DNA from: Halodesulfovibrio sp.
GTDB lineage: Bacteria > Desulfobacterota > Desulfovibrionia > Desulfovibrionales > Desulfovibrionaceae
Reading direction: 5' to 3'
Assembly (NCBI RefSeq): GCF_025210605.1
Contig: NZ_JAOARI010000024.1
Coordinates: 62,001-126,000 of the forward strand
Length of the DNA stretch: 64,000 nt
A program made the position numbers and the translations under genes. The notes under the pieces are model-generated. The model had not been told where the DNA came from. It did not search any database and worked only from the letters and a program-made list of their open reading frames with translations. The first letter of the stretch is position 1, and each line of letters starts with the position of its first letter. Shown piece after piece: positions 36,436 to 44,441 of the stretch.

Positions 36436-37452
36436 CTATGACCGAGTCGCGATAACATCGCGTGCAATATCTGAAACACGTTTGTTTCGCTGTAACCAAT
36501 CCCACAGCCCAACTTCATATTCCCATATGTACCCGAAGTACGCAGGGTTCTTTGTAATAATCCAGTCATAGATGGATATGGCAGGTTCCATTTCCGGAAC
36601 AATGATTCCAGCTTTGTTCGCCCATGCTTCTATATATGTTTGCCACGGTGAACTGCTAAGATGGTGGAGTAGTGCCTCCTGCTCTAATAGCGATGCATAT
36701 TCACATTGGACAAGACCGTTGCTCAACAACCATTCTGTGCTATGAATTCGTGCTTTCTCTCGTTCAAAAATTGCTGTGCGTATAGTATGTGGACAGGTTG
36801 TGCTTGTTTGTTTCGCCCATTCCAGCGTATAAAATGTAGCGTACATTTTTGCTGAAATTTCTGCTAATGCTTCTGGCGAAGTAAATTGCAGAAAGTGATG
36901 GATGATTTCTGCCCCGTAGACAATATTACTATTCACAACACATGGGCGTAGATTGAGAGCACAACGACGCCACTTGTGATCTGTAAGGCTTGTAATAACC
37001 GTTCCGCATGCTGTGCGTTCTACCAATCTTCCAGTAGCTATTGCATAGCGTATGGCTGTAAGAGTGTCATGCAGCGTTGTTTCCGGTGTTTGTTCAGACA
37101 GTGCTGCGTATGCATCTTCTTCATCTGCAATGCGTTCAAAGAATCGCCCAACGCCTTCCATGCCAACCTGCTGAAGCTCCTTAGCTCGTATCGCTCCCAT
37201 TCCGCCTGCGCCGATGACCCGTATATGAACGCGGAGTGCATCAACAATTTCTTTGTGCCACACACACGAGTCGCCGTTTGTTTTGCAATCAATAAGTACG
37301 ATGGAGCCGACATCTTCTCGAATATTTCGCCATATATCACCTTGTCCGGCGGGAGGGTGGAATATGAATAAATCAGTATGGGCGGAAAAGCTTTTTTTGA
37401 TATGCTCTTGCGCTGTAGCTTCACCACAAAATATTACTATTTTCTTTTGCAT
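36436..37452 (-). CDS. TfuA-like protein
   Basis: About 338 residues. The TfuA core is clear in the first 150: SIVLIDC, VWHKEIVDAL, IRVIGAGGMGAIRAKEL and QVGMEGVGRFFER. The C-terminal 180 residues are a helical region of unknown role. In YcaO systems TfuA is thought to deliver or release sulfide for thioamide formation. The start is the ATG at 37450-37452, 6 bases after AAGGA; an upstream in-frame extension to 37704 overlaps another gene and has no support. It is the first gene of the pair, with YcaO directly downstream. Confidence 0.82.
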   Translation of the reverse strand: MQKKIVIFCGEATAQEHIKKSFSAHTDLFIFHPPAGQGDIWRNIREDVGSIVLIDCKTNGDSCVWHKEIVDALRVHIRVIGAGGMGAIRAKELQQVGMEGVGRFFERIADEEDAYAALSEQTPETTLHDTLTAIRYAIATGRLVERTACGTVITSLTDHKWRRCALNLRPCVVNSNIVYGAEIIHHFLQFTSPEALAEISAKMYATFYTLEWAKQTSTTCPHTIRTAIFEREKARIHSTEWLLSNGLVQCEYASLLEQEALLHHLSSSPWQTYIEAWANKAGIIVPEMEPAISIYDWIITKNPAYFGYIWEYEVGLWDWLQRNKRVSDIARDVIATRS

Positions 37453-37538
37453 GGTATTCCTTTTTACAGGTTGATAATGCCCGTGACAGGACTGCATAAG
37501 CCATGCCGGAAAATATAAATATTTTCCTACTGTTTTGA

Positions 37539-37853
37539 TTATTGCTTCGAAATAGCAGAAAGAAGTCCCGTTAGCCCGACAATAAGCAAAATAGGGATAT
37601 AAATTATGCCCCATAGTGGTTGGTAGAAAAAGGCAATAAGAATAGTAATAAGAATGAGTGCCACTTGGATGAAGACAAAGGAAGTGCGCCGTGCCGAAGC
37701 CCATGCACTAAATGATTTCCATATAAACATAGCAATCGGAATAATAAGGATTAGTGCCCACCAGTTTACACCGGGGATAACGAGTCGGACTATGAGTGCA
37801 AGCGCGACTACGATTATTGCGATAGCACTGATAACTGAACCACGGTTTTGCAT
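37539..37853 (-). CDS. Small integral membrane protein of unknown function
   Basis: 104 residues with four predicted membrane helices (about residues 7-25, 28-44, 57-74 and 78-97) and almost no loops. GAGG precedes the ATG. It lies 86 bp upstream of the TfuA gene in the same direction and could be the first gene of that operon. I do not recognise the family; it resembles small stress-related membrane proteins only in general shape. Confidence 0.65.
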   Translation of the reverse strand: MQNRGSVISAIAIIVVALALIVRLVIPGVNWWALILIIPIAMFIWKSFSAWASARRTSFVFIQVALILITILIAFFYQPLWGIIYIPILLIVGLTGLLSAISKQ

Positions 37854-38726
37854 AGCGACCTCATCTAAAAAACTTTGATTCGTATTACTCCCAGTGAGAC
37901 GTTGGTTGTACCGCACTGTCCTTTTCTGGGAGCCAAAGATTGTACCAAGTCACGACACGCGATGGCGTAGTGCAGGGGAGTGGCAAAGGCTTTGTTCTAG
38001 GTGTAACGGGAGCATCGTGTGTTGTCTTTAAGGGGTTGCTTGGTACGTTGTAGTGAAAGGTTAACAGTACACATCTTTTACTTTCACTTCGTTGATTAAT
38101 AGTTAAGCTTCATTATGTTGCGAACAGTATGCATATTATTTCTGAGTAATTGTGAGTAGGGGAGCTAGAGATATTGAATAGTCTGCTTTATTAAGGGGTA
38201 ATTTTAGCTGATATTGTAGAAGCGCCACCTTTGTGGGCAATAGATAGAATAGAAAACTAGTACTGGAAGAGAGCTGATTGTATAAAAAGATTATAATGCC
38301 ATAGGGTTTCGAAAACTATCTTATGATTGTTCTTTAATATTAGCATGTTGCTTTTGTTTAATGCTAAGTGTGTTTTTATTTCGTAAAAAATAACACTTGG
38401 TTGGCAGTTATTTTGCATTGGAAATTGTATAGCACCGTGTATTCATGCAGCGTTTTCTATTTTGAATACTAGGCTGTGTAATTACATTGTAAATTTTTGT
38501 TGCGGTTATTTTTTCTTTCTTACTGCGTTGTCTGTAAAAAATGTGTTTTACCATGTATTTTACTTTGATTTTGAGAAGAAAAAGCTGCCTAGTATTCCTC
38601 ACATACCAATTGAGAACGCGCCTTAGGATAGTCTATCCGTAAGTATGCGGCGGTGAATAGTCGGTAGAAATTTAGCAATAAGTATAACGGTGTATAGGTA
38701 GTTGAAAAACCGACGAGGGTTGATGA
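37854..38726. other. Long AT-rich intergenic region
   Basis: About 870 bases without a convincing gene; I searched it for a short RiPP precursor near the YcaO/TfuA pair and found none with a good ribosome-binding site. It contains an AT-rich hairpin near 38368-38398 and a strong sigma-54 promoter match at 38401-38417. Confidence 0.5.
38401..38417 (+). promoter_or_regulatory. Sigma-54 promoter
   Basis: TTGGCAGTTATTTTGCA matches the -24/-12 consensus with GG and GC separated by exactly ten bases and TTGCA at -12. It is preceded by a hairpin-forming inverted repeat (AAGTGT...ACACTT near 38368-38398). The next gene on this strand begins 310 bases further on, so it drives either a long leader or a small RNA. 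Confidence 0.6.
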
Positions 38727-39053
38727 ATGTTTATTGATCGCAAGCTTGAGTGCCGGATTTTGGCTTGTGCGACAACTTCTACAAAAGGCTTTGTACATAT
38801 TTTTGATGCTTGGGCGGTTGTAAAAAAAAAGCGCCCAGACATGCAGGAAGATAAATTTTTAGAACATATTAAGAGGCTTTGCGAATTAGAGTATATTGAT
38901 TGTCCAGAGTGCATGTCTGAGGCTACTGTACGGCAGCAGCTGAGCGTAGCAGATGCAATACAATATACGGTTACCCAAAGTGGGAAAGAGTATTTGCAAG
39001 CAATGGTAGATAGTGATTTATTTGAATTTGAGGAAAAGATAGATTGTATTTAG
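38727..39053 (+). CDS. Hypothetical 108-residue protein, possible winged-helix
   Basis: No family recognised. The sequence is mixed alpha/beta and ends acidic (DLFEFEEKID). EDKFLEHIKRLCELEYIDCPE followed by YTVTQSGKEYLQAM has the look of a winged-helix domain: a recognition-like helix followed by a beta wing and the T-x-x-G-K-E-Y-L motif common in PadR/MarR-like proteins. Three Cys are scattered. GAGGG precedes the ATG by 4 bases. It stands alone behind a sigma-54-like promoter. Confidence 0.65.
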   Translation: MFIDRKLECRILACATTSTKGFVHIFDAWAVVKKKRPDMQEDKFLEHIKRLCELEYIDCPECMSEATVRQQLSVADAIQYTVTQSGKEYLQAMVDSDLFEFEEKIDCI

Positions 39054-39121
39054 TGCGTATATGTAGCCGGATTGAGAACAACCCATGCGGGGTAATGAGC
39101 ATGCCGTTAGTTTGTATTTAC

Positions 39122-39179
39122 TGCAAATAAAGTTGGCGGGTAGGCGAAGCAATATAAAGGCTTGCCAACTTTGTTTGCA
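39122..39179. other. Large stem-loop downstream of the 108-residue protein gene
   Basis: TGCAAA and AAAGTTGGC (39122-39137) pair with GCCAACTTT and TTTGCA (39164-39179) across one bulge pair, a 15-bp stem with a 26-base apical part that can itself fold (AAGC/GCTT). It is not followed by T, so it is not a simple terminator. It could be part of a small RNA or an mRNA 3' end. Confidence 0.4.
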
Positions 39180-39245
39180 ACCGGAAGTGTCGCACAACTC
39201 TTTTGTAATTGCTTGTTGGTTAAACGAATGCAATCTATTTACCTA

Positions 39246-39278
39246 AAAAGGCGGCATCACATTGATGCCGCCTTTTCT
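39246..39278. terminator. Bidirectional terminator
   Basis: A 14-bp perfect stem (AAAAGGCGGCATCA / TGATGCCGCCTTTT) closed by CAT lies between convergent genes ending at 39053 and 39304, with A- and T-runs on both sides. Confidence 0.9.
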
Positions 39279-39303
39279 AAGTGCGTATTAGTTACCGGTG
39301 GTC

Positions 39304-39654
39304 TTATTCTTTAATAACGGCTTTAAGACTTGGTGCTGCCTTAAATGTTACTGTTTTTTCACCGTTAACGGTATCAACAGTAAATTCACCCAATCCACCT
39401 AGATCAATAGTTTGTCCATTCTTTAGTCCCATAACAATAGCAGCTTTTACGACATCAAATGCGAGGTATGCTTCATATTCGTTAGAAAATTTGTCGCTCA
39501 TTGCTGTTGTCAGGTTGTTAACGATATTCTGTGTGTATCCGCTGATCGGATCATGCTTAACGCGCTCACGTACTGCTTCAATATCAGGTGCAATAACTTG
39601 GCATTCATCAGTTGAGCAGGACATACATACGCCGGGATAATCTTGGTTAGCCAT
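39304..39654 (-). CDS. HU/IHF-like fold protein with N-terminal Cys motif
   Basis: 116 residues. The C-terminal half reads like the HU fold: AFDVVKAAIVMGLKNG, then IDLGGLGEFTV, a very short arm, and TVTFKAAPSLKAVI, matching the HU pattern of helix, GxGxF strand and F-x-x-x-x-x-LK end. The long DNA-intercalating arm of HU is missing. The N-terminus has CMSCSTDEC, which could bind a metal or form disulfides. AAAGGAGAG lies 7 bases before the ATG, predicting strong expression. A nucleoid-type or regulatory role is an inference. Confidence 0.6.
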   Translation of the reverse strand: MANQDYPGVCMSCSTDECQVIAPDIEAVRERVKHDPISGYTQNIVNNLTTAMSDKFSNEYEAYLAFDVVKAAIVMGLKNGQTIDLGGLGEFTVDTVNGEKTVTFKAAPSLKAVIKE

Positions 39655-39867
39655 GAATAACTCTCCTTTCTCTACAAATGTTGCATAAGAGTACCATGCT
39701 GAATTTGTTTTGGTCTATTTGATTGCGTATAGAATCTTTTGCAAAGCACAGAGCGGAGAATGTCAATTTGAGTTTTGTTCGAAGTGAAAATAGATGGTAA
39801 CTAATGGTAGTATAAAGGAATTGCGCTTGACCCATACAATCTGTTGCGATAAAAATTCTCTACATTA

Positions 39868-39943
39868 GCCAACATAGCTCAGTCGGTAGAGCAACTGTTT
39901 CGTAATCAGTAGGTCGTCGGTTCAATTCCGATTGTTGGCTCCA
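39868..39943 (+). tRNA. tRNA-Thr (anticodon CGT)
   Basis: The acceptor arms GCCAACA and TGTTGGC pair fully, followed by T and an encoded CCA. The D-arm (AGCTCAGTCGGTAGAGC), anticodon loop TTCGTAA giving anticodon CGT, and T-arm (GTCGG-TTCAATT-CCGAT) are all standard. There is one T-T mismatch at the base of the anticodon loop (31-39). The identity matches E. coli tRNA-Thr(CGU) in layout. Confidence 0.95.
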
Positions 39944-39996
39944 GTAAATAAAGGCACTTGCAGATTTTTTCTGTAAGTGCCTTTATTTACGTTTTT
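39944..39996 (+). terminator. Terminator of the tRNA-Thr gene
   Basis: A 16-bp stem (arms 39944-39959 and 39975-39990), extended inwards by a G-T pair and three more pairs, begins right after the CCA and is followed by five T. Confidence 0.9.
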
Positions 39997-40035
39997 AAAA
40001 GCTCTTTTTGTTGGGTAGAGCGTGGTAGGATTTTA

Positions 40036-40082
40036 TAAAATAAAAACAACCTCCCCCAGTATGATACCGGAGGAGGTTGTTT
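40036..40082 (-). terminator. Terminator of the glycyl radical enzyme gene
   Basis: AAACAACCTCC pairs with GGAGGTTGTTT (arms 40044-40054 and 40072-40082), leading on the minus strand into TTTTATTTTAT. It lies 30 bp after the stop codon. Confidence 0.85.
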
Positions 40083-40112
40083 CAGAATAACATTATGCCA
40101 TTTTGTTTATTA

Positions 40113-42545
40113 CTAACTGTCGAGTGTCGAACGGCTTATGATTTCATCTTGTACTTCTTTGCATAATTCAACGAAGAAAGCACAATAGCCCGCGACTCTA
40201 ACAATGAGATTTCGATAGTCTTCTGGATGTTTTTGAGCTTGGATAAGCGCTTCGTTGTCAAGGTAGTTGAACTGCATTTGCGCGTTACCAAAAATAGAAG
40301 ATGCCTGTAGCAGGCTTATCAATCCAGCTTCTGCTTCGGGTGTTTCCAGTGTTCCCTTCAGGAATTTGAAGTTGTGCGACATTCCTAAGCTCATGGATTC
40401 TACATTGAGCTTCGCAACAGAGTTGATGATGGCTGTAGGACCGTTTTTATCTGCACCTTGGGAAGGACTCATGCCGTCCGAAAGTGGAGAGTTACTTATG
40501 CGACCATCTGGAGTAGCAGCAATCATTTCCCCAAGAGGAGTGTTGAATGATTGGGACAGCGTTCCATGAATGAGGTGCGCATACAATGTCTTGTGCTGAT
40601 TACTTGTTTTTTCTGTAAAGTCGATGATGTCTGCTGCAATCAGGTCTGCGTAGTCAAGGTTGTTACCGTATTTCGGAGCATTGAGGCAGTCCCGCTGTAC
40701 CTGCTCATAGCCTTGCCAGTTGGCATCAAGAGCTTTTTTGAGTTCCGGTAATGTGTATTTTTTGTCATCGAAAACAAGTTTCTTGATTGCAGCCATACTA
40801 TCAACATAGGTTCCGAGTCCGGCAAAAATAGTGCCTGGTCCACTGTAGAGTACAGCGCCACCTGCTGTAACGTCTTTACCACTCTGCATACATCCATCGA
40901 CAAAGAGCGACATATACGGTGTCGGCATAGTGTCGCGGACAAGCTTCTGGTTAATGATAGTGCCCTTAGCCGTCACATCTAAAATATGGGCTATTTGCTT
41001 TTTTACTGCTGCATCAAAATCTTTATACGTTTCAAAATGTGAGATGTCTCCAGTATCCAAGCCAACTTTACCGCCGTAAGATTGCAGCACGCCCTGATTC
41101 AGAACAAATTCAATAGCGATAGGCCACTGAGTAAAGCCGCCCGCAGTCCATTGATGCACTCGTCCGGATTTTTGTGGCTCAACGCATCCCATCAGGCAGT
41201 AGTCGCGGGCATCTTCGTAATCAAACCCTTTTCGGAGCATCATTTTGATATGCGCGTCATCAAAATGGCATGCAGGCATCCCGTTGCCGGACTTAACTAC
41301 TTCAACTACTTTTTGTAAATATTTTCGCGGTGATTGATTGTGGATTCGGCATGCAAGTGATGGCTGGTACATGCCTACTTTGCCGATGGCATCCATTACG
41401 AGGTATGTTAAATCGTTGGTACCATCGCCGCCGTGGCGCTTAACACCACCGACACAAAGGTTGATAAAAGGCATATACCCTGCAAAATATTGTGCTGTTG
41501 CGCTAGGGGTGTACCAGATCACTTCAGAGCACTTGAGAATAAAACAGCTCATCAGCTCGAAAGCTTCAGATTCGGTGAGTTGTCCAGAATCCATATCCGC
41601 AGCAAAGCAAGGGTATACATACTGATCGAAACGACCAAGCGAAGTGCTGCACTGGTTTTCTTCCAGCAAAAAGAGTGACTGGATAGTCCAGATGGCTTGC
41701 AGAGCTTCGTGAAATGTTTTTGGTGGATTAGCAGGAACAGTAGCGTTTACTTTGGCTATTTTTTCCAGTTCTTGTTTACGTGCAGGGTCTTTTTCTTTTT
41801 TTGCTAATTCCTTTGCGTAATCAGAAAGGCGATTAGCATAAATGAGGATTCCGTCACAGGTCTCAATAGCGGCTTCGTAGTGATGCTTTTTTTCAATTTC
41901 CTCAGCAGATAGGTCAGTGCGTTGACCCAATGCATCAAGATGTGCTTTTGCTTCAGCTCGTACGCCATTAATGCCTTTGGAAAACAGAATAATGTCATAC
42001 CCTGGACTTGTGTCACCTCCACCACTTGTATGGTGGTAGGTTAAATCACTTACACAGGCTTCAGCAGAAAATTCCCAAATTCTTTCTTTCCTGAAAAGCT
42101 TTTCACATGCTTCGTCAATAGATCGTCCCTCCCAGAATGGGAACAACTCTTCGCGCATGATCTTTTTATCTTCTTCGCTAATTTCATATGGGTCTTGGGC
42201 GCGGGTGCTGATAGTGTCCAGTTCATCTCGAACCCATTTCCATGCTGTGTCAGGAGAGAACGCACCAGCGCGTGGCTTGCCGCATGGATGCCCGATAATG
42301 AGTTCTCCATCTTGGATGAGCATCGGCGCAGTTTCACAAGCCCGCTTAAAACCTTTAGCGCGGCGAATATTATTAGGCAGGTCAGGGTGCTCTTTTGTGA
42401 CTTCTGTGTATGCTAATGCTCGTCCAATCGTAATGCTTGGCTTAACTTTCAGATATGCATCTTTAAGCCGTTGAATGCGTATAGGAAGTTGTGCTGTGTT
42501 GTCCGAACTAGCCTGAAATTCGTTTGTGTCGCAAGTGCAGGTCAT
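40113..42545 (-). CDS. CutC-like glycyl radical enzyme
   Basis: 810 residues, pyruvate formate-lyase superfamily. The thiyl Cys and base are in MGCVEPQKSG (Cys454, Glu456) and the glycyl radical site is RVAGY (Gly786). From memory of Desulfovibrio choline trimethylamine-lyase CutC, equivalents of its choline-site residues Tyr208 and Asp216 are present (Tyr170, Asp178 in SDLTYHHTSGGGD), as is Thr502 (Thr467), but Tyr506 is Phe471. Whole blocks such as GTIFAGLGTYVDSMAAIKKLV and NYLDNEALIQAQKHPEDYR are CutC-like. The protein would cleave choline or a related quaternary amine, or another C-N or C-S substrate. No radical-SAM activating enzyme gene or microcompartment gene is adjacent, unlike cut clusters, so it needs an activase from elsewhere. 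Confidence 0.85.
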   Translation of the reverse strand: MTCTCDTNEFQASSDNTAQLPIRIQRLKDAYLKVKPSITIGRALAYTEVTKEHPDLPNNIRRAKGFKRACETAPMLIQDGELIIGHPCGKPRAGAFSPDTAWKWVRDELDTISTRAQDPYEISEEDKKIMREELFPFWEGRSIDEACEKLFRKERIWEFSAEACVSDLTYHHTSGGGDTSPGYDIILFSKGINGVRAEAKAHLDALGQRTDLSAEEIEKKHHYEAAIETCDGILIYANRLSDYAKELAKKEKDPARKQELEKIAKVNATVPANPPKTFHEALQAIWTIQSLFLLEENQCSTSLGRFDQYVYPCFAADMDSGQLTESEAFELMSCFILKCSEVIWYTPSATAQYFAGYMPFINLCVGGVKRHGGDGTNDLTYLVMDAIGKVGMYQPSLACRIHNQSPRKYLQKVVEVVKSGNGMPACHFDDAHIKMMLRKGFDYEDARDYCLMGCVEPQKSGRVHQWTAGGFTQWPIAIEFVLNQGVLQSYGGKVGLDTGDISHFETYKDFDAAVKKQIAHILDVTAKGTIINQKLVRDTMPTPYMSLFVDGCMQSGKDVTAGGAVLYSGPGTIFAGLGTYVDSMAAIKKLVFDDKKYTLPELKKALDANWQGYEQVQRDCLNAPKYGNNLDYADLIAADIIDFTEKTSNQHKTLYAHLIHGTLSQSFNTPLGEMIAATPDGRISNSPLSDGMSPSQGADKNGPTAIINSVAKLNVESMSLGMSHNFKFLKGTLETPEAEAGLISLLQASSIFGNAQMQFNYLDNEALIQAQKHPEDYRNLIVRVAGYCAFFVELCKEVQDEIISRSTLDS

Positions 42546-42678
42546 AAAAAGTCCTTTTAATAACTAGTGCTTAATATTCGATCACGCCTGATGGTTTGGT
42601 TGTGCAGATTCACAAGATTGACAATATTCTATTCAGTATTTCGAAAATTAAAGTGGCACTATAGCAAAGGCTCTTTTT

Positions 42679-42711
42679 TTGTGAAGCCCCTACCGTAAGG
42701 GGAGGCTTTAC
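42679..42711. other. Imperfect stem-loop between pstB and the glycyl radical enzyme gene
   Basis: AAGCCCCT and AAGGGGaGGCTT form a stem with a bulged A around ACCGT. It lies between the end of the pst operon and the leader of the glycyl radical enzyme gene. There is no T-run on the minus strand, so its role is open. Confidence 0.4.
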
Positions 42712-42816
42712 ATAAAAATATTATTGTACACCGCGCAGTACTTCGTGCTGGTTGTTAATGTCTGATGGTGGTATGGGCAGCATGGCTTATTGCTGTGCAA
42801 GAGCATATAGCATTAC

Positions 42817-43569
42817 TTAAAACGTCGTATAAAGAAGGTTGTCTAGCGCGGCGTCGCTGTCGTGCTTACGATTCCATGAGCCAGCAATACCCCCTTGGCG
42901 CACTAGAAATACACGGTCAGCAAGTGATCGTGTTTGCGCAAGGCTATGGGAGACTACCAGCATAGGCAGGGTTGGTGCCAGTCGTAACAGAAGCTCTTCA
43001 ATAAGCTTGGATGATTTATGATCAACTGAGGCTGTAGGCTCGTCCAGTAGCAGGATTTCCGGCTCAAGTGCGAGAGCTCTGGCAAGACAAAGTCGTTGCT
43101 GTTGACCGCCGGAAAGTGTCGTAGCAGCTGCTGGTAATCTGTCCTTAACCTCTTCAAGCAAGCCTACTTCATCAAGGACTCTTTCCATGTTTTTGCGAGC
43201 GTTATAATCGCTTGTTCCACGTACAAGTTTTTGTGGAAGCAACAGGTTGCGTTCAATTGAGACTGGAAGCACGTTTGGCGTTTGAAAAACCATTCCGACT
43301 CTGCTTCGTAAGAAATTGGGATCAGTTTTTGGGGAGGTTATTTCGACAGCTTCTCCACCAATGCGAACAACAATGCTGCCTTGGGTTGTGCATCCGTCAA
43401 AACAATCGTTCAATTTGTTTACTGCTCTAAGAAGGGTGGATTTTCCTGAGCCTGAACGCCCGACAAGAACGGTAAGCTCGTCCGGTTTTACGTCGAAACT
43501 TATATCTGAAACCGATGGATTTCCCTGAAAGGATACAGTTACATTGTTAAAAGATATGATGGAACTCAT
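42817..43569 (-). CDS. pstB: Phosphate ABC transporter ATP-binding protein PstB
   Basis: 250 residues. Walker A GRSGSGKST, Q-loop region VGMVFQTPNVLP (typical of PstB), signature LSGGQQQRLCLARALALEP and Walker B ILLLDEPTASVDH. The start ATG at 43567-43569 overlaps the pstA stop (ATGA), so it is coupled. It is the last gene of the leftward operon and energises phosphate import. Confidence 0.92.
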   Translation of the reverse strand: MSSIISFNNVTVSFQGNPSVSDISFDVKPDELTVLVGRSGSGKSTLLRAVNKLNDCFDGCTTQGSIVVRIGGEAVEITSPKTDPNFLRSRVGMVFQTPNVLPVSIERNLLLPQKLVRGTSDYNARKNMERVLDEVGLLEEVKDRLPAAATTLSGGQQQRLCLARALALEPEILLLDEPTASVDHKSSKLIEELLLRLAPTLPMLVVSHSLAQTRSLADRVFLVRQGGIAGSWNRKHDSDAALDNLLYTTF

Positions 43570-44441
43570 CCTTGTCTCCAACGGTTTTTCATTGTTGTGT
43601 GAAGCTTGTGTGCTAGCAGAAAAAGACTTGTGCTTACTGCAAGCAGAACTAGTGCAGCCCCGAAGCCACGTTGTAGTTCCTCGTGCGTTTGGTATTCAGC
43701 TGCTGTTGTATAGATAAAAAATGGTAAGGCTTCGTATGTATCGAACAGACTTCTTGGAAGTCCAGCGTTTGCCACAGCGCCAGTCAGCATGATTACAGCG
43801 GTATCTTCAGCGGCTCTGCCAATAGATAAAATGATGCCGCTCATAATCCCTTCACTGGCAGAAGGGAGTAAAATATGCCGTATGGTTTGTCCTTTGGAAA
43901 AGCCTAAACTGGCTCCCATGAGGCGTAAATCGTCGGACACGCCAGCCAGAGACGATTGCGTTGCTTGTACCATATAGGGGAGTGTGAGTAGTCCCATGCA
44001 AAAACCGGAGAGCAGAAGGCATGTTTTTGCATCAGGCATAATTGTGTGTCGTAAAAAAAGAATGAGTGCGAATCCAAATAACCCGATAAGAATAGATGGT
44101 ATTCCTGCGAGCACTTCCATACAAAATGCGAATATATTACTCCAGCGGTCGTGTCCGAATTCATTAAGGTAGATACCGCAGAAGATGCCAAGGGGGATAG
44201 CTGTTATTCCTGCAAGCGCAATAATGGAAAGTGTGCCAAAACATGCAGGCCATATGCCGTCCCAAACTGGAGCAAAGCGGAAAATAGCATCCAGTGGCGG
44301 TGTTTCTTCAAAAAAGAGAGACAGGCTAATTGTCTCTCCCCCATGATGTACAAGAAATGCAATAAAACCAAGCACCCCAACCGTTGTTAGAAGCACACAC
44401 AGCCAGCAAAAAAGGGTGAAAACTCGCTCTTGAAATCTCAT
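43566..44441 (-). CDS. pstA: Phosphate ABC transporter permease PstA
   Basis: 291 residues with six main hydrophobic helices. The cytoplasmic EAA-type loop is MGASLGFSKGQTIRHILLPSASEGIMSGII. I start it at MRFQERVF (44441), which overlaps the pstC stop by 4 bases; an upstream in-frame Met lies inside pstC. It forms the channel with PstC. Conserved IGRAAEDTAVIMLTG follows the EAA loop, as in PstA. Confidence 0.92.
   Translation of the reverse strand: MRFQERVFTLFCWLCVLLTTVGVLGFIAFLVHHGGETISLSLFFEETPPLDAIFRFAPVWDGIWPACFGTLSIIALAGITAIPLGIFCGIYLNEFGHDRWSNIFAFCMEVLAGIPSILIGLFGFALILFLRHTIMPDAKTCLLLSGFCMGLLTLPYMVQATQSSLAGVSDDLRLMGASLGFSKGQTIRHILLPSASEGIMSGIILSIGRAAEDTAVIMLTGAVANAGLPRSLFDTYEALPFFIYTTAAEYQTHEELQRGFGAALVLLAVSTSLFLLAHKLHTTMKNRWRQG

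Noticed and set aside
38408-38602. A 64-codon minus-strand frame considered as a RiPP precursor for the YcaO/TfuA pair
   Set aside because: Very AT-rich, Lys/Arg/Ile/Asn composition by base bias, no ribosome-binding site, and it overlaps a sigma-54 promoter match on the other strand.
42640-42680. Sigma-54 promoter upstream of the glycyl radical enzyme gene
   Set aside because: A TGGCAC is present near 42654 but on the plus strand, with GC only seven bases away, and it points away from the gene.
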